The notes: generated from the letters alone by a model not told the origin. Positions 38,083 to 47,248 are shown, numbered from the stretch's first letter. The stretch: 64,000 nucleotides of DNA from Treponema socranskii subsp. socranskii VPI DR56BR1116 = ATCC 35536 (GCF_000468115.1 NZ_AVQI01000006.1:1-64000); one strand, 5' to 3'. A program made the numbers and translations.

Positions 38083-39550
38083 TTCCCGCACCGCGCGCAA
38101 GGGCTTCTTTATAAACGGCAACGTATTGCTCCGCCGATTTTTTCCAGCTGAAATCTTTTTTCATGCCGCGCTTTCGCATTTCGGTGATGTGCTCTTTTTT
38201 GTTGTAATACGCGTAGACCGCCCAACCGCAAGTGTCGAATACGGCGGAAGGCGTCAAGTTGTCGAACATAAAGCCCGTACCATCCCCCGTCTCTTCGTCA
38301 TACTGTTCGACCGTGTCGGCGAGTCCGCCCGTACGGCGCACGATCGGAAGCGTGCCGTACAAAAGCGAATACATTTGATTCAACCCGCACGGCTCGTATT
38401 TCGACGGCATTAAAAAGAAATCACTGGCGGCTTCGATAAGATGGCTTAAGCTTTCATCGTAGCCGATATATGCGCGCATATTCGGAAGCTTCGACTGAAG
38501 CGAGAGTATTTCGTTTTCACACCACTTTTCTCCGCTTCCGAGGATCGCAACCTGTACGTCGATTTCGCTGCACAGGCGGTACATACAGCCGTATGTCGGC
38601 GCAAAGAGTTCGGCAATGCCCTTTTGGTCGGCGAGGCGCGTTACGATACCGATGACGGGAACGGCATCGTCTTCAGGGAGCTTCATGCATTTTTGCAGCT
38701 CGCGTTTGCATACCGCTTTTTTTTCAAGCGACGTTTCGTCGTAATTTACGGGGATGAGCGGATCGGTTTTCGGATTCCACACGTCCTCATCGATTCCGTT
38801 TAGGATGCCGCGAACGACGTCGCCCCTTACGCGCAAAAGCCCGTCCATACCGAAGCCGCCTTCGGTCGTTTGGATTTCTTTCGCATAAGTCGGGGACACC
38901 GTCGTAATCATGTCGGCACACGATATGCCGCCCTGCAAAAGATTGATGCCGCCGTTGTGTTCGAGTCCCGCGCCGTAATACAATCCCCAATGAATACCGA
39001 GAGAAGGAAACCAATCTTTTGCGTATTGCCCCTGATAGCCTAAATTGTGAATCGTCAAAACACTCGCCGTCTTTGCAAAGAGGTCGTTTCGGATGACGTG
39101 CTTTAAAATGATCGGAGCGAGGGACGCCGACCAATCGTGCGCGTGGACGATATCGGGATACCATCCGAGCTTTCGGCACAGCTGGAAAGCGCCGTGGCAC
39201 AAAAGCGAAAAACGGTACGGATTGTCGTGAAAATCGGTTTCCGCCTGTGTGCCGTACACGCCGTCGCGCCCGAACGCACCTTCGTGGTCGAGAAAATAAA
39301 CGCCGACCTTTGACGAAGGCAGCGCGCTTTCATAAACACCGACCCACGATTCCGAAGTTCCCGCAGCGACGGCGAGCGGGCCGGGGATCGCCTGCAATTT
39401 TTTCCGGTCGATTTTATAATAGCGCGGCATGACGATCTTTACATCGTGTCCGAGCTTTGAAAGAGATAGCGCCAAAGCGGACACCATATCGGCAAGTCCG
39501 CCCGTCTTTGCAAAGGGCACCGCTTCCGCCGTCACCATAAGGATTTTCAT
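38066..39550 (-). CDS. glgA: Glycogen synthase (ADP-glucose type)
   Basis: GT5 enzyme adding glucose from ADP-glucose to glycogen. 494 residues. The N-terminal AEAVPFAKTGGLADMVSALA holds the KxGGL substrate motif; VHAHDWSASLAPIILK, ITRLADQKGIAELF read here as VTRLADQKGIAELF, and PSKYEPCGLNQMYSLLYGT (STGGL-type region RRTGGLADTV) follow. GGGAGG precedes ATG 39550. Its 3' end coincides with copy 2 of the direct repeat. The aminotransferase gene lies 42 bases upstream on the same strand. Confidence 0.97.
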   Translation of the reverse strand: MKILMVTAEAVPFAKTGGLADMVSALALSLSKLGHDVKIVMPRYYKIDRKKLQAIPGPLAVAAGTSESWVGVYESALPSSKVGVYFLDHEGAFGRDGVYGTQAETDFHDNPYRFSLLCHGAFQLCRKLGWYPDIVHAHDWSASLAPIILKHVIRNDLFAKTASVLTIHNLGYQGQYAKDWFPSLGIHWGLYYGAGLEHNGGINLLQGGISCADMITTVSPTYAKEIQTTEGGFGMDGLLRVRGDVVRGILNGIDEDVWNPKTDPLIPVNYDETSLEKKAVCKRELQKCMKLPEDDAVPVIGIVTRLADQKGIAELFAPTYGCMYRLCSEIDVQVAILGSGEKWCENEILSLQSKLPNMRAYIGYDESLSHLIEAASDFFLMPSKYEPCGLNQMYSLLYGTLPIVRRTGGLADTVEQYDEETGDGTGFMFDNLTPSAVFDTCGWAVYAYYNKKEHITEMRKRGMKKDFSWKKSAEQYVAVYKEALARGAGIGNSR

Positions 39551-39592
39551 ATCGCCTCCCGTAAAAAACTGATATCGTGTATGCCGCCGCGC

Positions 39593-40786
39593 TCAAGCTT
39601 GGTCGTGCACCGCCTTATAAAACGCATCGCGCGAATCGATAATCGTCCGCTCGCTCACGCAGTACGCGATTCGAAACCAGCCCTCTCCTCCGAAACCGCT
39701 TCCCGGCGCGCACAGGATATTGTATTTTTTTAAATGATTCGTAAACGCAAGATCATCACCATTCCACGCATCGGGCACTTTCACAAAAAGGTAAAATGCG
39801 CCGTCGGGTTTCGCATACTCAAGTCCCGCGTAATCCATGATCTCTTTTAAAAGCGTGCAGCGTTTTTCATACGGCGAATAATCGCACGATGCGTTCCACG
39901 AAGAAGCGACAACTTTTTGAAAAAAAGCAGGAGCGTTGACGTAACCTAAAATACGTGTCGAAAAAATCGCTGCGGCGATAAAGACATCGGCTTCCGGACA
40001 CGCGGGATTCAAAGCGAGATATCCGATGCGCTCTCCCGGCAAACTCAAATTTTTTGCAAAAGATGTAACGATGACGGCGTTTTCGTACAGCGGAAATACG
40101 GGCGGAACTTTTTTGCCGCCGTAGGTGACGGCGCGGTACGGTTCGTCGCAGATGAGGTAAGGCATGCGTCCGCATTTTTTTCCGTGTTCGCGAAGGGCGG
40201 CAGAGAGAGACGCGATGTCGTCTGCCGAATAGATGCGCCCCGTCGGATTGTTCGGAGAATTGATCAAAACTGCGGCGGTTTTTTCGGTAAGCGCATTTAC
40301 GATCGCATTGCAGTCGAGCGAAAAATCGGATTTCGTTTTTACGCGTACGATAGTGCCCGCATGATTTCGAATATAGTGATCGTATTCGGTAAAATACGGA
40401 GAAGGCACGATCACTTCATCTCCGGCATTTAAAATCGATTTTAAGACGACGTTGAGCGCACCCGCGGCTCCGCACGACATAACGACGTGCTGTGCTGAAA
40501 CGAGTACGCCCTGTTCGGCTTCCGTTTTTTTTGCCATCGCTTCGCGCGCAAAAAGATAACCCGCGTTCGGCATATAACCGTGAGCGCCGTGAGACTTATC
40601 CGAAGCGATTCGCTCTATCGCTTCGGCGACGCTGTAAGGCGGATCCAAATCCGGATTTCCGAGACTGAAATCGTATACGTTTTCGGCTCCGTATTTTTTT
40701 TTGAGCAGCGCTCCTTCTTCGAACATTTTGCGGATGACGCCCGCTTTGGGACTTTCAACCGAATCCCGTATATATGCCGCTATCAT
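39593..40786 (-). CDS. Class I/II PLP-dependent aminotransferase
   Basis: Aspartate-aminotransferase-like enzyme, 397 residues. DFSLGNPDLDPPYSVAEAI at the N-terminus, SCGAAGALNVVL, INSPNNPTGRIYS, LICDEPYRAV (cofactor Asp), PLP lysine in TSFAKNLSLPGERIGYL and the carboxylate Arg in WFRIAYCVS. Substrate not decidable. A TATACT box (40793-40798) ends 6 bases before ATG 40786; longer readings to 41206 cross this promoter and are rejected. Followed by glgA. Confidence 0.93.
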   Translation of the reverse strand: MIAAYIRDSVESPKAGVIRKMFEEGALLKKKYGAENVYDFSLGNPDLDPPYSVAEAIERIASDKSHGAHGYMPNAGYLFAREAMAKKTEAEQGVLVSAQHVVMSCGAAGALNVVLKSILNAGDEVIVPSPYFTEYDHYIRNHAGTIVRVKTKSDFSLDCNAIVNALTEKTAAVLINSPNNPTGRIYSADDIASLSAALREHGKKCGRMPYLICDEPYRAVTYGGKKVPPVFPLYENAVIVTSFAKNLSLPGERIGYLALNPACPEADVFIAAAIFSTRILGYVNAPAFFQKVVASSWNASCDYSPYEKRCTLLKEIMDYAGLEYAKPDGAFYLFVKVPDAWNGDDLAFTNHLKKYNILCAPGSGFGGEGWFRIAYCVSERTIIDSRDAFYKAVHDQA

Positions 40787-40846
40787 GCGTCCAGTATAGC
40801 ACAAATATGCGTGTTTGCGTAACTCGCCCGCATTGCAGCACGTAAA

Positions 40847-40905
40847 GGGTACCTCTAAAAGCTTGGTTGGAGTTTTAGAGGAGCATCGAGTTTTTAGCTG
40901 TACCC
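40847..40905. other. Nested inverted-repeat element
   Basis: Inner arms CCTCTAAAA (40852-40860) and TTTTAGAGG (40873-40881) are perfect; outer arms GGGTAC (40847-40852) and GTACCC (40900-40905) flank them. It lies between the divergent aminotransferase and the exported-protein promoters. It could act as a bidirectional terminator or be a small repeat-family copy. Confidence 0.6.
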
Positions 40906-40916
40906 AAGTAACTGTC

Positions 40917-40945
40917 TTGCGGCCCAACTGTTTACTCAGTATAAT
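40917..40945 (+). promoter_or_regulatory. Promoter of the exported hypothetical gene
   Basis: TTGCGG, 17-base spacer, TATAAT, with ATG 40959 13 bases after the -10 box. An upstream ATG overlaps the -10 box and cannot be in the transcript. Confidence 0.7.
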
Positions 40946-40958
40946 GCAAATCACACGT

Positions 40959-41687
40959 ATGAAAAAAACAATATCGATTTCGTTTTTTTTCGCCGCAGTC
41001 TGCGCTTTCGCCGTATCCGCACTTCCGTTCAACAATAAGCTTTCTAAAGCGGAACTCGCCGATCTTGAAGACGGTAAAATCGTCGTGCGCAACATCAGCC
41101 ATGCGTCGAATATGTGCCTCGAAGCGTCGAGCGAAAGCGCGCAAAAAATCATACGCGACATATACGCTCTCAATCCGTCGTATCTTGCCGAAGTGATCCA
41201 AATCAAGCCTTATGCCGGCAACGAAGATTTGCCTGCCCGCCTCGAAGATACCCTGATGAACATCTCCGATTACATCGGTATTCCGTATTATTCGGAACGG
41301 CATGAACGATACTACGATCTCTATTCCGAGGCGGAAATCAAAGACGATTTTATCGGTGCAGACGGCCTTACCCGTGAAGTAAAAGCCGACTTGACGATGG
41401 AACCTTTCGGTCGTATTGAAACGTCGATTACGATCACCGCACCCGGCGACTACGTATACTACCTTTCGACAAACGACAATACGCTCATATATGAAGATCG
41501 ATTTAAATGTGTCAAACCGAAAAATATGAAATCCGCAATTTTACTGTTCCGCGACGGCGACAATTGGATTTTATACGGCGCAGGCGGCGTCAAAGCGATA
41601 AAGATTATTTTTTTTGAAAAGCGCATCGAAACGTCGTTTATCAATCGCATAAAAACGTTCTGCAATTTTATTTTCGAAAAACTCTAA
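40959..41687 (+). CDS. Exported hypothetical protein
   Basis: A 242-residue secreted protein. Signal peptide MKKTISISFFFAAVCAF and following residues, cleavage after VSA near residue 22. The mature part begins with LSKAELADLEDGKIVVRNIS and has an alpha-beta body ending in a beta stretch APGDYVYYLSTNDNTLIYED. I do not recognise the family with confidence; similar exported proteins occur in treponemes. The leader between promoter and ATG is about 6 bases. rmlD follows after 17 bases on the same strand. Confidence 0.78.
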   Translation: MKKTISISFFFAAVCAFAVSALPFNNKLSKAELADLEDGKIVVRNISHASNMCLEASSESAQKIIRDIYALNPSYLAEVIQIKPYAGNEDLPARLEDTLMNISDYIGIPYYSERHERYYDLYSEAEIKDDFIGADGLTREVKADLTMEPFGRIETSITITAPGDYVYYLSTNDNTLIYEDRFKCVKPKNMKSAILLFRDGDNWILYGAGGVKAIKIIFFEKRIETSFINRIKTFCNFIFEKL

Positions 41688-41704
41688 TCGCGAGGGCGCT
41701 CCGT

Positions 41705-42655
41705 ATGTTGTGGCTTATCGGTTGTAAGGGGATGCTCGGACGCGAATTCGCGCATCAGCTTTCGGAAAAAAGGATTCCGTTTGTCGGTACGGGAAGCGAC
41801 GTCGATATCGCCGAGGCCGAAAAGCTCGACGCTTTTGTCGATAAAACCGAAAGCGCATCGTATTACGCTTCGCGCAATGATGTAAAAAAAGATAATAAAA
41901 TCGATTGGATCATAAACTGCGCGGCTTACACGGCGGTCGATAACGCCGAAGACGAGGCGGAAAAAGCATACCGCACAAACTGCACCGGTGCGCTCAACAT
42001 CGCTCGCACGGCGCGCTCGCACGGCGCAAAGCTCGTTCACATTTCAACCGATTACGTATTCGACGGAAAAGGCCGCAGTCCGTATACGGAAGACGCGCCG
42101 AAATCTCCTATAAACATATACGGTAAAACGAAGGCGGAAAGCGAAGACCTTATCGCTCAGGCGATGACGCAATACTATATCATCCGAACGTCGTGGCTTT
42201 ACGGTTCAGGCGGCCGTAATTTCGTATATACGATGACGCGCGCGATGAACGAAAGGGAATCCGTCAGCGTCGTAAACGATCAAAGAGGAACTCCGACTTT
42301 TTGCGGAGATCTCGTATTCGCCGTTATAAAATTAATAAAAAAAGAGATGGGTGCTACGAGTCTGTTCGGAAAAAAAAGCGCGGCTCCCTACGGCATCTAT
42401 CACTTTTCGAATTCCGGGGAGGCGACGTGGTTCGAATTCGCGTGCGCGATCCGTGACTACGGAAAAAAATACGAGAAAATTATGCACGACTGTAAAATAC
42501 AGCCGTGTTCGTCGGATGAATACAAAACGAAAGCCGCGCGGCCCTCTTATTCCGTGCTCGACTGTACAAAGATCGAAACGACGCTCGGTATCAAAATACC
42601 TTCGTGGCAGGTGAGCCTTGAACGCTTTATAAAAAGCGGCAAGTTTGAAAGCTAG
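41705..42655 (+). CDS. rmlD: dTDP-4-dehydrorhamnose reductase (RmlD-like)
   Basis: Short-chain dehydrogenase family enzyme of 316 residues, last step of dTDP-L-rhamnose synthesis. N-terminal WLIGCKGMLGREFAHQL is the NAD(P)H loop (GxxGxxG), with NCAAYTAVDNAEDEAE, HISTDYVFDGKGRSPY (catalytic Thr/Tyr region) and YGKTKAESE (YxxxK). RmlA, RmlB and RmlC are not in the window. Relevant to surface glycan assembly with the glycosyltransferases upstream. Confidence 0.93.
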   Translation: MLWLIGCKGMLGREFAHQLSEKRIPFVGTGSDVDIAEAEKLDAFVDKTESASYYASRNDVKKDNKIDWIINCAAYTAVDNAEDEAEKAYRTNCTGALNIARTARSHGAKLVHISTDYVFDGKGRSPYTEDAPKSPINIYGKTKAESEDLIAQAMTQYYIIRTSWLYGSGGRNFVYTMTRAMNERESVSVVNDQRGTPTFCGDLVFAVIKLIKKEMGATSLFGKKSAAPYGIYHFSNSGEATWFEFACAIRDYGKKYEKIMHDCKIQPCSSDEYKTKAARPSYSVLDCTKIETTLGIKIPSWQVSLERFIKSGKFES

Positions 42656-42701
42656 CGGGCAATCGCTTTTCATTTTTCCCGTAAAATCGTTAACCTTTTT
42701 C

Positions 42702-42730
42702 TTGCGCGTTTTTTGCTCTTGTAGTATACT
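42702..42730 (+). promoter_or_regulatory. Promoter of the sugar-binding protein gene
   Basis: TTGCGC, 17-base spacer, TATACT. A leader of about 40 bases includes GGAGG before ATG 42772. Confidence 0.7.
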
Positions 42731-42771
42731 TACACGGATATAGTTTTTCAAAAACATGGAGGAAAGAAAAT

Positions 42772-44052
42772 ATGAAAAAAATGATGATGCTGTGCGCACT
42801 TGCCGCCGCAGCGCTCATGGCGACGTCGTGCACTAAAAAGCCCGAAGCCGTCACCATTGAGTTTTGGACGCATGAAGATGCAAACCGCCAAAAGCTTGAA
42901 GACCGCTACATTCAGGAATTTACGGCTTCTCATCCTAACGTCACGGTAAACGTAACGCGGCAGGGCGCCGCAAAGCTCATCGAGCTCGTTCAGACGGCTT
43001 TTGCCGCCGGAAGCGGTCCGACGATGTTCAACCTTTCGATCAACGATGAATACCCCTACATTACGGCAGGGAGAGTCGCTGCGATGAACTACAAAGCGGC
43101 AGGCTATAAAGACGCATCGGAAGTCATCAATGCGTATGCTCCGAAAATGCTTGATCCCGTCACGGTAAACGGCCAAGTCTACGGACTCCCGCTCGAGCTT
43201 ACGAACTGGTGTATCTTTATCAATAAAAAAGTGTTCCGCTCCGCAGGTCTCGATCCCGAAAAGGATTATCCGAAAACGTGGGAAGATATGGTAAAAATTT
43301 CCCAAAAGATCGTCATTCGAAACGGCGACATCATCACGAGGCGCGGCTACGACTTCCGCTACAAATATTATCTCGAAAACAACGTTCCGATGGTGGAACA
43401 GCTGGGCGGACAGCTCATCAGCGACGACGGCAAAGAAGCGATCGTCGGAAAGGACGCATGGATCGCATTCCTCACGTATATGCAGCAGTGGGGGCCGAAC
43501 GGTTTGAATCTCGGCTCGCCGACATACAAAGCGGGACGCTCGGTGTTCAACGCGGACAACAACGATCTCGCGATGTGCTCGACCGGTTTGTATCAGGAAG
43601 CGCGCATCAAACACGACAACCCCGCATTCTACGAATCGGGCGAATGGATGGTCGTTCCGTATCCGAAATTTGAAAACGCCGTCAAAGACGTCGCAGCCTG
43701 CTATTACGGTCACTATTACATGGTCAATGCCGATGCGACAAAAGCCCAACAGGAAGCGGCATGGCAGCTCATCTCCTATATGCTCAGCCACGGTGACGAG
43801 TATCTTTCACAGGTCAATATCATCCAGCCGACGACGGCGCTTTTAAACAGCGACACGTTCAAAAATATGCCGTATTCCAGCGTATTCGCAGATGATCTCG
43901 AACGCGGTCACATCGTGTATTACGGTGCAAACTCAACCGCGATCCAGAGCGCGCTCGGAACGGCGGTACAGAGCGTTATGCTCCAAAACGTATCACCTGA
44001 AGACGCCTATAACACGCTCAAAAAGACCGTTCAGGAATTGATCGAACAGTAA
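42772..44052 (+). CDS. Sugar ABC transporter binding lipoprotein (family 1)
   Basis: Extracellular solute-binding protein of the UgpB/MalE class, 426 residues. Signal peptide with lipobox ATSC (Cys20). Mature part begins VTIEFWTHEDAN with the typical strand-helix; VNGQVYGLPLELTNWCIFIN is the hinge/cleft region. Aromatic residues suit a carbohydrate ligand such as glycerol-3-phosphate or oligosaccharide. Strong Shine-Dalgarno GGAGG. A strong terminator follows, so much of the message probably ends here and the permeases are expressed at lower level. Confidence 0.92.
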   Translation: MKKMMMLCALAAAALMATSCTKKPEAVTIEFWTHEDANRQKLEDRYIQEFTASHPNVTVNVTRQGAAKLIELVQTAFAAGSGPTMFNLSINDEYPYITAGRVAAMNYKAAGYKDASEVINAYAPKMLDPVTVNGQVYGLPLELTNWCIFINKKVFRSAGLDPEKDYPKTWEDMVKISQKIVIRNGDIITRRGYDFRYKYYLENNVPMVEQLGGQLISDDGKEAIVGKDAWIAFLTYMQQWGPNGLNLGSPTYKAGRSVFNADNNDLAMCSTGLYQEARIKHDNPAFYESGEWMVVPYPKFENAVKDVAACYYGHYYMVNADATKAQQEAAWQLISYMLSHGDEYLSQVNIIQPTTALLNSDTFKNMPYSSVFADDLERGHIVYYGANSTAIQSALGTAVQSVMLQNVSPEDAYNTLKKTVQELIEQ

Positions 44053-44059
44053 TTCTCAT

Positions 44060-44104
44060 GTACAAAACACCGGCCCGCAAGCCTCTTCGGCCGGTGTTTT
44101 GTAC
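44060..44104. terminator. Strong hairpin terminator after the binding-protein gene
   Basis: A perfect 16-bp stem: GTACAAAACACCGGCC (44060-44075) pairs with GGCCGGTGTTTTGTAC (44089-44104), loop 13 bases. The U-rich arm makes it effective on the plus strand and likely in both directions. It separates the abundant binding protein from the downstream PHP and permease genes. Confidence 0.85.
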
Positions 44105-44191
44105 TATAAACGGAAACGGCGTTTTTTACCGCAATTATTAAAATACCGATTACCTTATTAACGGCAAAGCCTGTCAGGGCAAGGGCATCAC

Positions 44192-45019
44192 GTGGATTTT
44201 TTTATGCAGGATGAAGTGAATCTTCATACGCATTGCAAATACTGCAGGCATGCCGTCGGCGAAGTGCAAGACTATGTCGATGAAGCGAGAAAAGACGGAA
44301 TCAAAGTGCTCGGCATGAGCGATCACTGCCCCGTGCCTGACGACAGGTGGCACAGCGCCCGTATGTTTTATTCCGAACTCGACAGCTATCAAAAAGACTG
44401 CGAAAACGCGATCGGCAATGCAGGCGATATGCACATCTTCCGCGGATTTGAAACCGACTACCACAGAGACTACGTTTCGTATTATCGCGACGAACTGCTC
44501 GGTGAACGCGGCTTCGACTACCTTTTGCTCGCAGTCCACAATTATTATGCACCGGACGGAATCGATATCATGATTCCCGAATGCCCGATAAACGACAGAG
44601 GCGCGTTACACGCATATACGAAAACGCTTATCGAAGGCATGCAGTCGGGATTGTTTTTATATGCCGTGCACCCCGACCTCTTCGCCGCATCCTATCTCGA
44701 ATGGGATGCCGAAGCGAAAGCGTGTTCCCGCGACATCCTCGCATGCGCCGAGTCGGTGCACATGCCGATTGAAATAAACGGTCAAGGTATCCGCGCCAAA
44801 AAAGTCGTATCATCGAGCGGCGAACGATACCGTTATCCGATACAGGAATTTTGGAATCTCGCCGCGGAATACGACGTACCTATCGTCACTGCAGCCGACT
44901 GCCATAAACCGGAAGATATGCTGACGTCGAGAGCGGCGTGCAAAACAATCGCGGCAAAAGCGAATCTCACGTTTGCGCGATATGCAATTGACGAAAACGG
45001 AAACATCATCATACAATAG
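44192..45019 (+). CDS. PHP-domain phosphatase (histidinol-phosphatase-like)
   Basis: Metal-dependent PHP phosphoesterase, 275 residues. NLHTHCKYCRHAVGEVQDYV (HxH), LGMSDHCPVP, RGFETDYH, AVHPDLFAASY and TAADCHKPEDM provide the metal ligands. Similar to HisK-type histidinol phosphatases, but no his genes are near; its place between a sugar-binding protein and two sugar permeases suggests action on a phosphorylated product of uptake. GTG 44192 has AAGGG upstream; ATG 44204 is the alternative start. Confidence 0.88.
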   Translation: MDFFMQDEVNLHTHCKYCRHAVGEVQDYVDEARKDGIKVLGMSDHCPVPDDRWHSARMFYSELDSYQKDCENAIGNAGDMHIFRGFETDYHRDYVSYYRDELLGERGFDYLLLAVHNYYAPDGIDIMIPECPINDRGALHAYTKTLIEGMQSGLFLYAVHPDLFAASYLEWDAEAKACSRDILACAESVHMPIEINGQGIRAKKVVSSSGERYRYPIQEFWNLAAEYDVPIVTAADCHKPEDMLTSRAACKTIAAKANLTFARYAIDENGNIIIQ

Positions 45020-45050
45020 AGTACCTCAAAAAATTACGGAGGAATTAAAA

Positions 45051-45977
45051 ATGGCTAAAACCGCTAAACGTTACAGCATCGAAAAACAACAGGCGCGGTG
45101 GGGATTTGCGTTTACCCTGCCGAGCCTTGTCTTCTTTGCCGTATTCAGTTTTTATCCGATCATCAACGCATTTATCACGAGTCTTACGAACAAACAGGCG
45201 ATTTCGCGGACATCGAAATTTGTCGGTTTACGCAATTACGTATACCTCTTTACACGCGACAACGGCGGCTTTTCGCTTTTAAACTCCATGCGCGCGACCG
45301 TCGTGTTTACGTTCGGCACTTTCGTTCCGATGGTCATCCTCGCGCTTATACTCGCAGTGCTGCTCATGCAGCTGCGTCGTTCATCGCAAAAAGGTTTTTT
45401 TCAAATTTCATTCTATATGCCGGCCGTTCTTTCATCCGTCGTCGCCGCCGCAATTTGGATGATCCTCTTCGACCCGCGCGGTCTTTTCAACCAACTGTCA
45501 AACACGATTTTGTTTACGAAAGGAAAAGATTATCAGTGGCTCACCGATAATACGATGCTGCAGATTTCAACGATGATCGTTTACTTTTGGAAATACATCG
45601 GCTATTTCGTCATCCTCTTTATCACAGGCCTCGCTTCGATTCCGCCTACGATCTACGAAGCCGCAACGGTAGACGGTTCGAATAAATGGCACGCGTTTTT
45701 TCACATCACGCTTCCGCTTTTAAAACCGACTATCGTGCTCGTGTCTATCATGGCGATGCTCCAGTGTTTGAAAACGTTCAGCACGCAGTATATGTTCGCG
45801 CAGGGAGGCGCAGCGCGTCATCCCATCGACGTCATCACGATGAATATCTACTTTACCGGTATCAGAAACGGACAGCTCGGCAGAGCGAGCGCTATGTCGA
45901 TCATATTGTTTTTGATAATGCTCTTGTTTACGTACTTGCAGTTCACGCTGTCGAAAACCGACGACGTGGAATATTAA
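45051..45977 (+). CDS. Sugar ABC transporter permease (MalF/UgpA type)
   Basis: 308-residue inner-membrane permease with six helices. The EAA loop is IYEAATVDGSNKWHAFFHIT followed by LPLLKPT, the docking site for the ATPase. GGAGG precedes ATG 45051. Partner of the next gene. No ATPase is encoded in this locus, so a shared MsmX/UgpC-type ATPase elsewhere is inferred. Confidence 0.94.
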   Translation: MAKTAKRYSIEKQQARWGFAFTLPSLVFFAVFSFYPIINAFITSLTNKQAISRTSKFVGLRNYVYLFTRDNGGFSLLNSMRATVVFTFGTFVPMVILALILAVLLMQLRRSSQKGFFQISFYMPAVLSSVVAAAIWMILFDPRGLFNQLSNTILFTKGKDYQWLTDNTMLQISTMIVYFWKYIGYFVILFITGLASIPPTIYEAATVDGSNKWHAFFHITLPLLKPTIVLVSIMAMLQCLKTFSTQYMFAQGGAARHPIDVITMNIYFTGIRNGQLGRASAMSIILFLIMLLFTYLQFTLSKTDDVEY

Positions 45978-46001
45978 TAAGCGCATTTTATTGGAGTTGC
46001 T

Positions 46002-46883
46002 ATGAATACAAATAAATATGTCGGAAGAGTCGGTATCGGAGAGATCGTCGCGTGGATAGCACTCTTTATCGTATTCTTTTTTACGATAACGCCCATTCTC
46101 TTTATGTTCGTCGCGTCGTTTATGGACGCCCGCCAAATTCTCGCAATGCCCTTCCGCTGGATCCCTTCCCGCGCGTATTTTACGAACGAAAACAGAACAT
46201 TTTTAACGAATTTTATTAAAGCGATTTTCGGCAACAACCAAAATCCCATCTATATGCGTAATATTTTAAACTCGCTCATCGTCGCACTTTCGTGCGCGGC
46301 GACGACGGTTTTGCTCGCTTCTCTTTGCGGTTACGGACTTGCGAAATTCAAATTCAAATCGCGCAACCTCATCTTTATGTCGATCATGGCGACGATGATG
46401 ATTCCGTTCGAAGCGATTATGATCCCTCTGTACATGGTCGCAACGAGCATGCGCATGATAAACACCTACCAAGGACTCATCATTCCCTTTCTCGTGTCGG
46501 CTTTCGGCGTCTTTCAAATGAGGCAATATCTCCTCACCTTTCCGACCGAATACCTCGATGCGGCGCGCGTCGACGGCTACAACGAATTCAACATCTACAG
46601 CCGCATCGTTTTGCCGAACTGCGGACCGGTCATAGCCACGCTCGGCATCCTTTCGTTTAGAAACCAGTGGGATAATCTTTTGTGGCCGCTCCTCGTCGCA
46701 CAGAGCGAAAAGATGAAAACGATTCCGCTGTACATCACGAAATTCAGCGAAGAAAAACAAACCGATGAAGGCGCTATGATGGCGTGCGCGCTGCTTGCGT
46801 CGATTCCGATGTTTATACTCTTCGGCGCCCTGTCGAAATACTTTATCGGAGGAGCGGAAGTCTACGAATCGAGGAAAGGATAA
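46002..46883 (+). CDS. Sugar ABC transporter permease (MalG/UgpE type)
   Basis: 293-residue second permease with six membrane helices. EAA loop: YLDAARVDGYNEFNIYSRIV, then LPNCGPVIATLG. TTGGAG lies before ATG 46002, 24 bases after the first permease. Last gene of the locus; a long intergenic region with several hairpins follows. Confidence 0.94.
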   Translation: MNTNKYVGRVGIGEIVAWIALFIVFFFTITPILFMFVASFMDARQILAMPFRWIPSRAYFTNENRTFLTNFIKAIFGNNQNPIYMRNILNSLIVALSCAATTVLLASLCGYGLAKFKFKSRNLIFMSIMATMMIPFEAIMIPLYMVATSMRMINTYQGLIIPFLVSAFGVFQMRQYLLTFPTEYLDAARVDGYNEFNIYSRIVLPNCGPVIATLGILSFRNQWDNLLWPLLVAQSEKMKTIPLYITKFSEEKQTDEGAMMACALLASIPMFILFGALSKYFIGGAEVYESRKG

Positions 46884-46970
46884 AAAAAGCCGATAAAAAG
46901 CGCAGCACAAGAATTTTCTAACGGCCGCGTACTCGCGTCGGTAATTTTTTAAGTAATGAATAGTAAAAGT

Positions 46971-47003
46971 GCTGTCTTAAAACTCGGTTATTTTTTCGAC
47001 AGC
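46971..47003. repeat. GCTGTC hairpin repeat, copy 1
   Basis: GCTGTC (46971-46976) and GACAGC (46998-47003) flank a T-rich middle. Matches 51044-51077 at about 30 of 34 positions. Confidence 0.75.
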
Positions 47004-47007
47004 CCAT

Positions 47008-47053
47008 CGAGTTTAAAATTAACTCGTTATATTGTAATGACTTAATTTTAAAC
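47008..47053. other. Overlapping alternative inverted repeats
   Basis: GTTTAAAATTAA (47011-47022) is the reverse complement of TTAATTTTAAAC (47042-47053). A competing hairpin uses CGAGTT (47008-47013) and AACTCG (47021-47026). The two cannot form together. Confidence 0.6.
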
Positions 47054-47248
47054 ATCGCATATAAGTTTTTGAACAGCCTCTTAATGACGCTTTCTGCCTC
47101 ATGCTCTCACTCTAGTGCATTATCGATTTTTTAAACAGGCTCGGTAAAATTGATTTCCGTGAACTGACGGTTCAGGGGCTGTCAGGGGCTTGACAGATTT
47201 CGCTAAAGCGGGTATAAACATTAGTTTATTTTCGCTGCCAAACTATAA

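Larger units (their letters stand above)
46884..47248. other. 365-bp intergenic region with hairpins, no gene
   Basis: No open reading frame of significance on either strand. It contains the GCTGTC repeat (46971-47003), an overlapping set of inverted repeats at 47008-47053, and a short hairpin CTGTCA/TGACAG at 47179-47196 near the start of the next promoter. Base composition is AT-rich. It could hold a decayed element; nothing recognisable as an IS end. Confidence 0.6.

Noticed and set aside
39593-41206. 537-residue reading of the aminotransferase from 41206
   Set aside because: The N-terminal part covers the 40917 promoter and the palindromes and has no family resemblance; the real start is 40786.
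42656-42700. Terminator after rmlD
   Set aside because: Only a weak CGGG/CCCG pairing; not convincing.
44105-44190. Promoter before the PHP gene
   Set aside because: AT-rich and a TTTACC-like box exists, but no acceptable -10 hexamer with correct spacing.
46884-47248. Degraded insertion sequence in the intergenic region
   Set aside because: No transposase fragment, terminal inverted repeats with target duplication or related copy was found.
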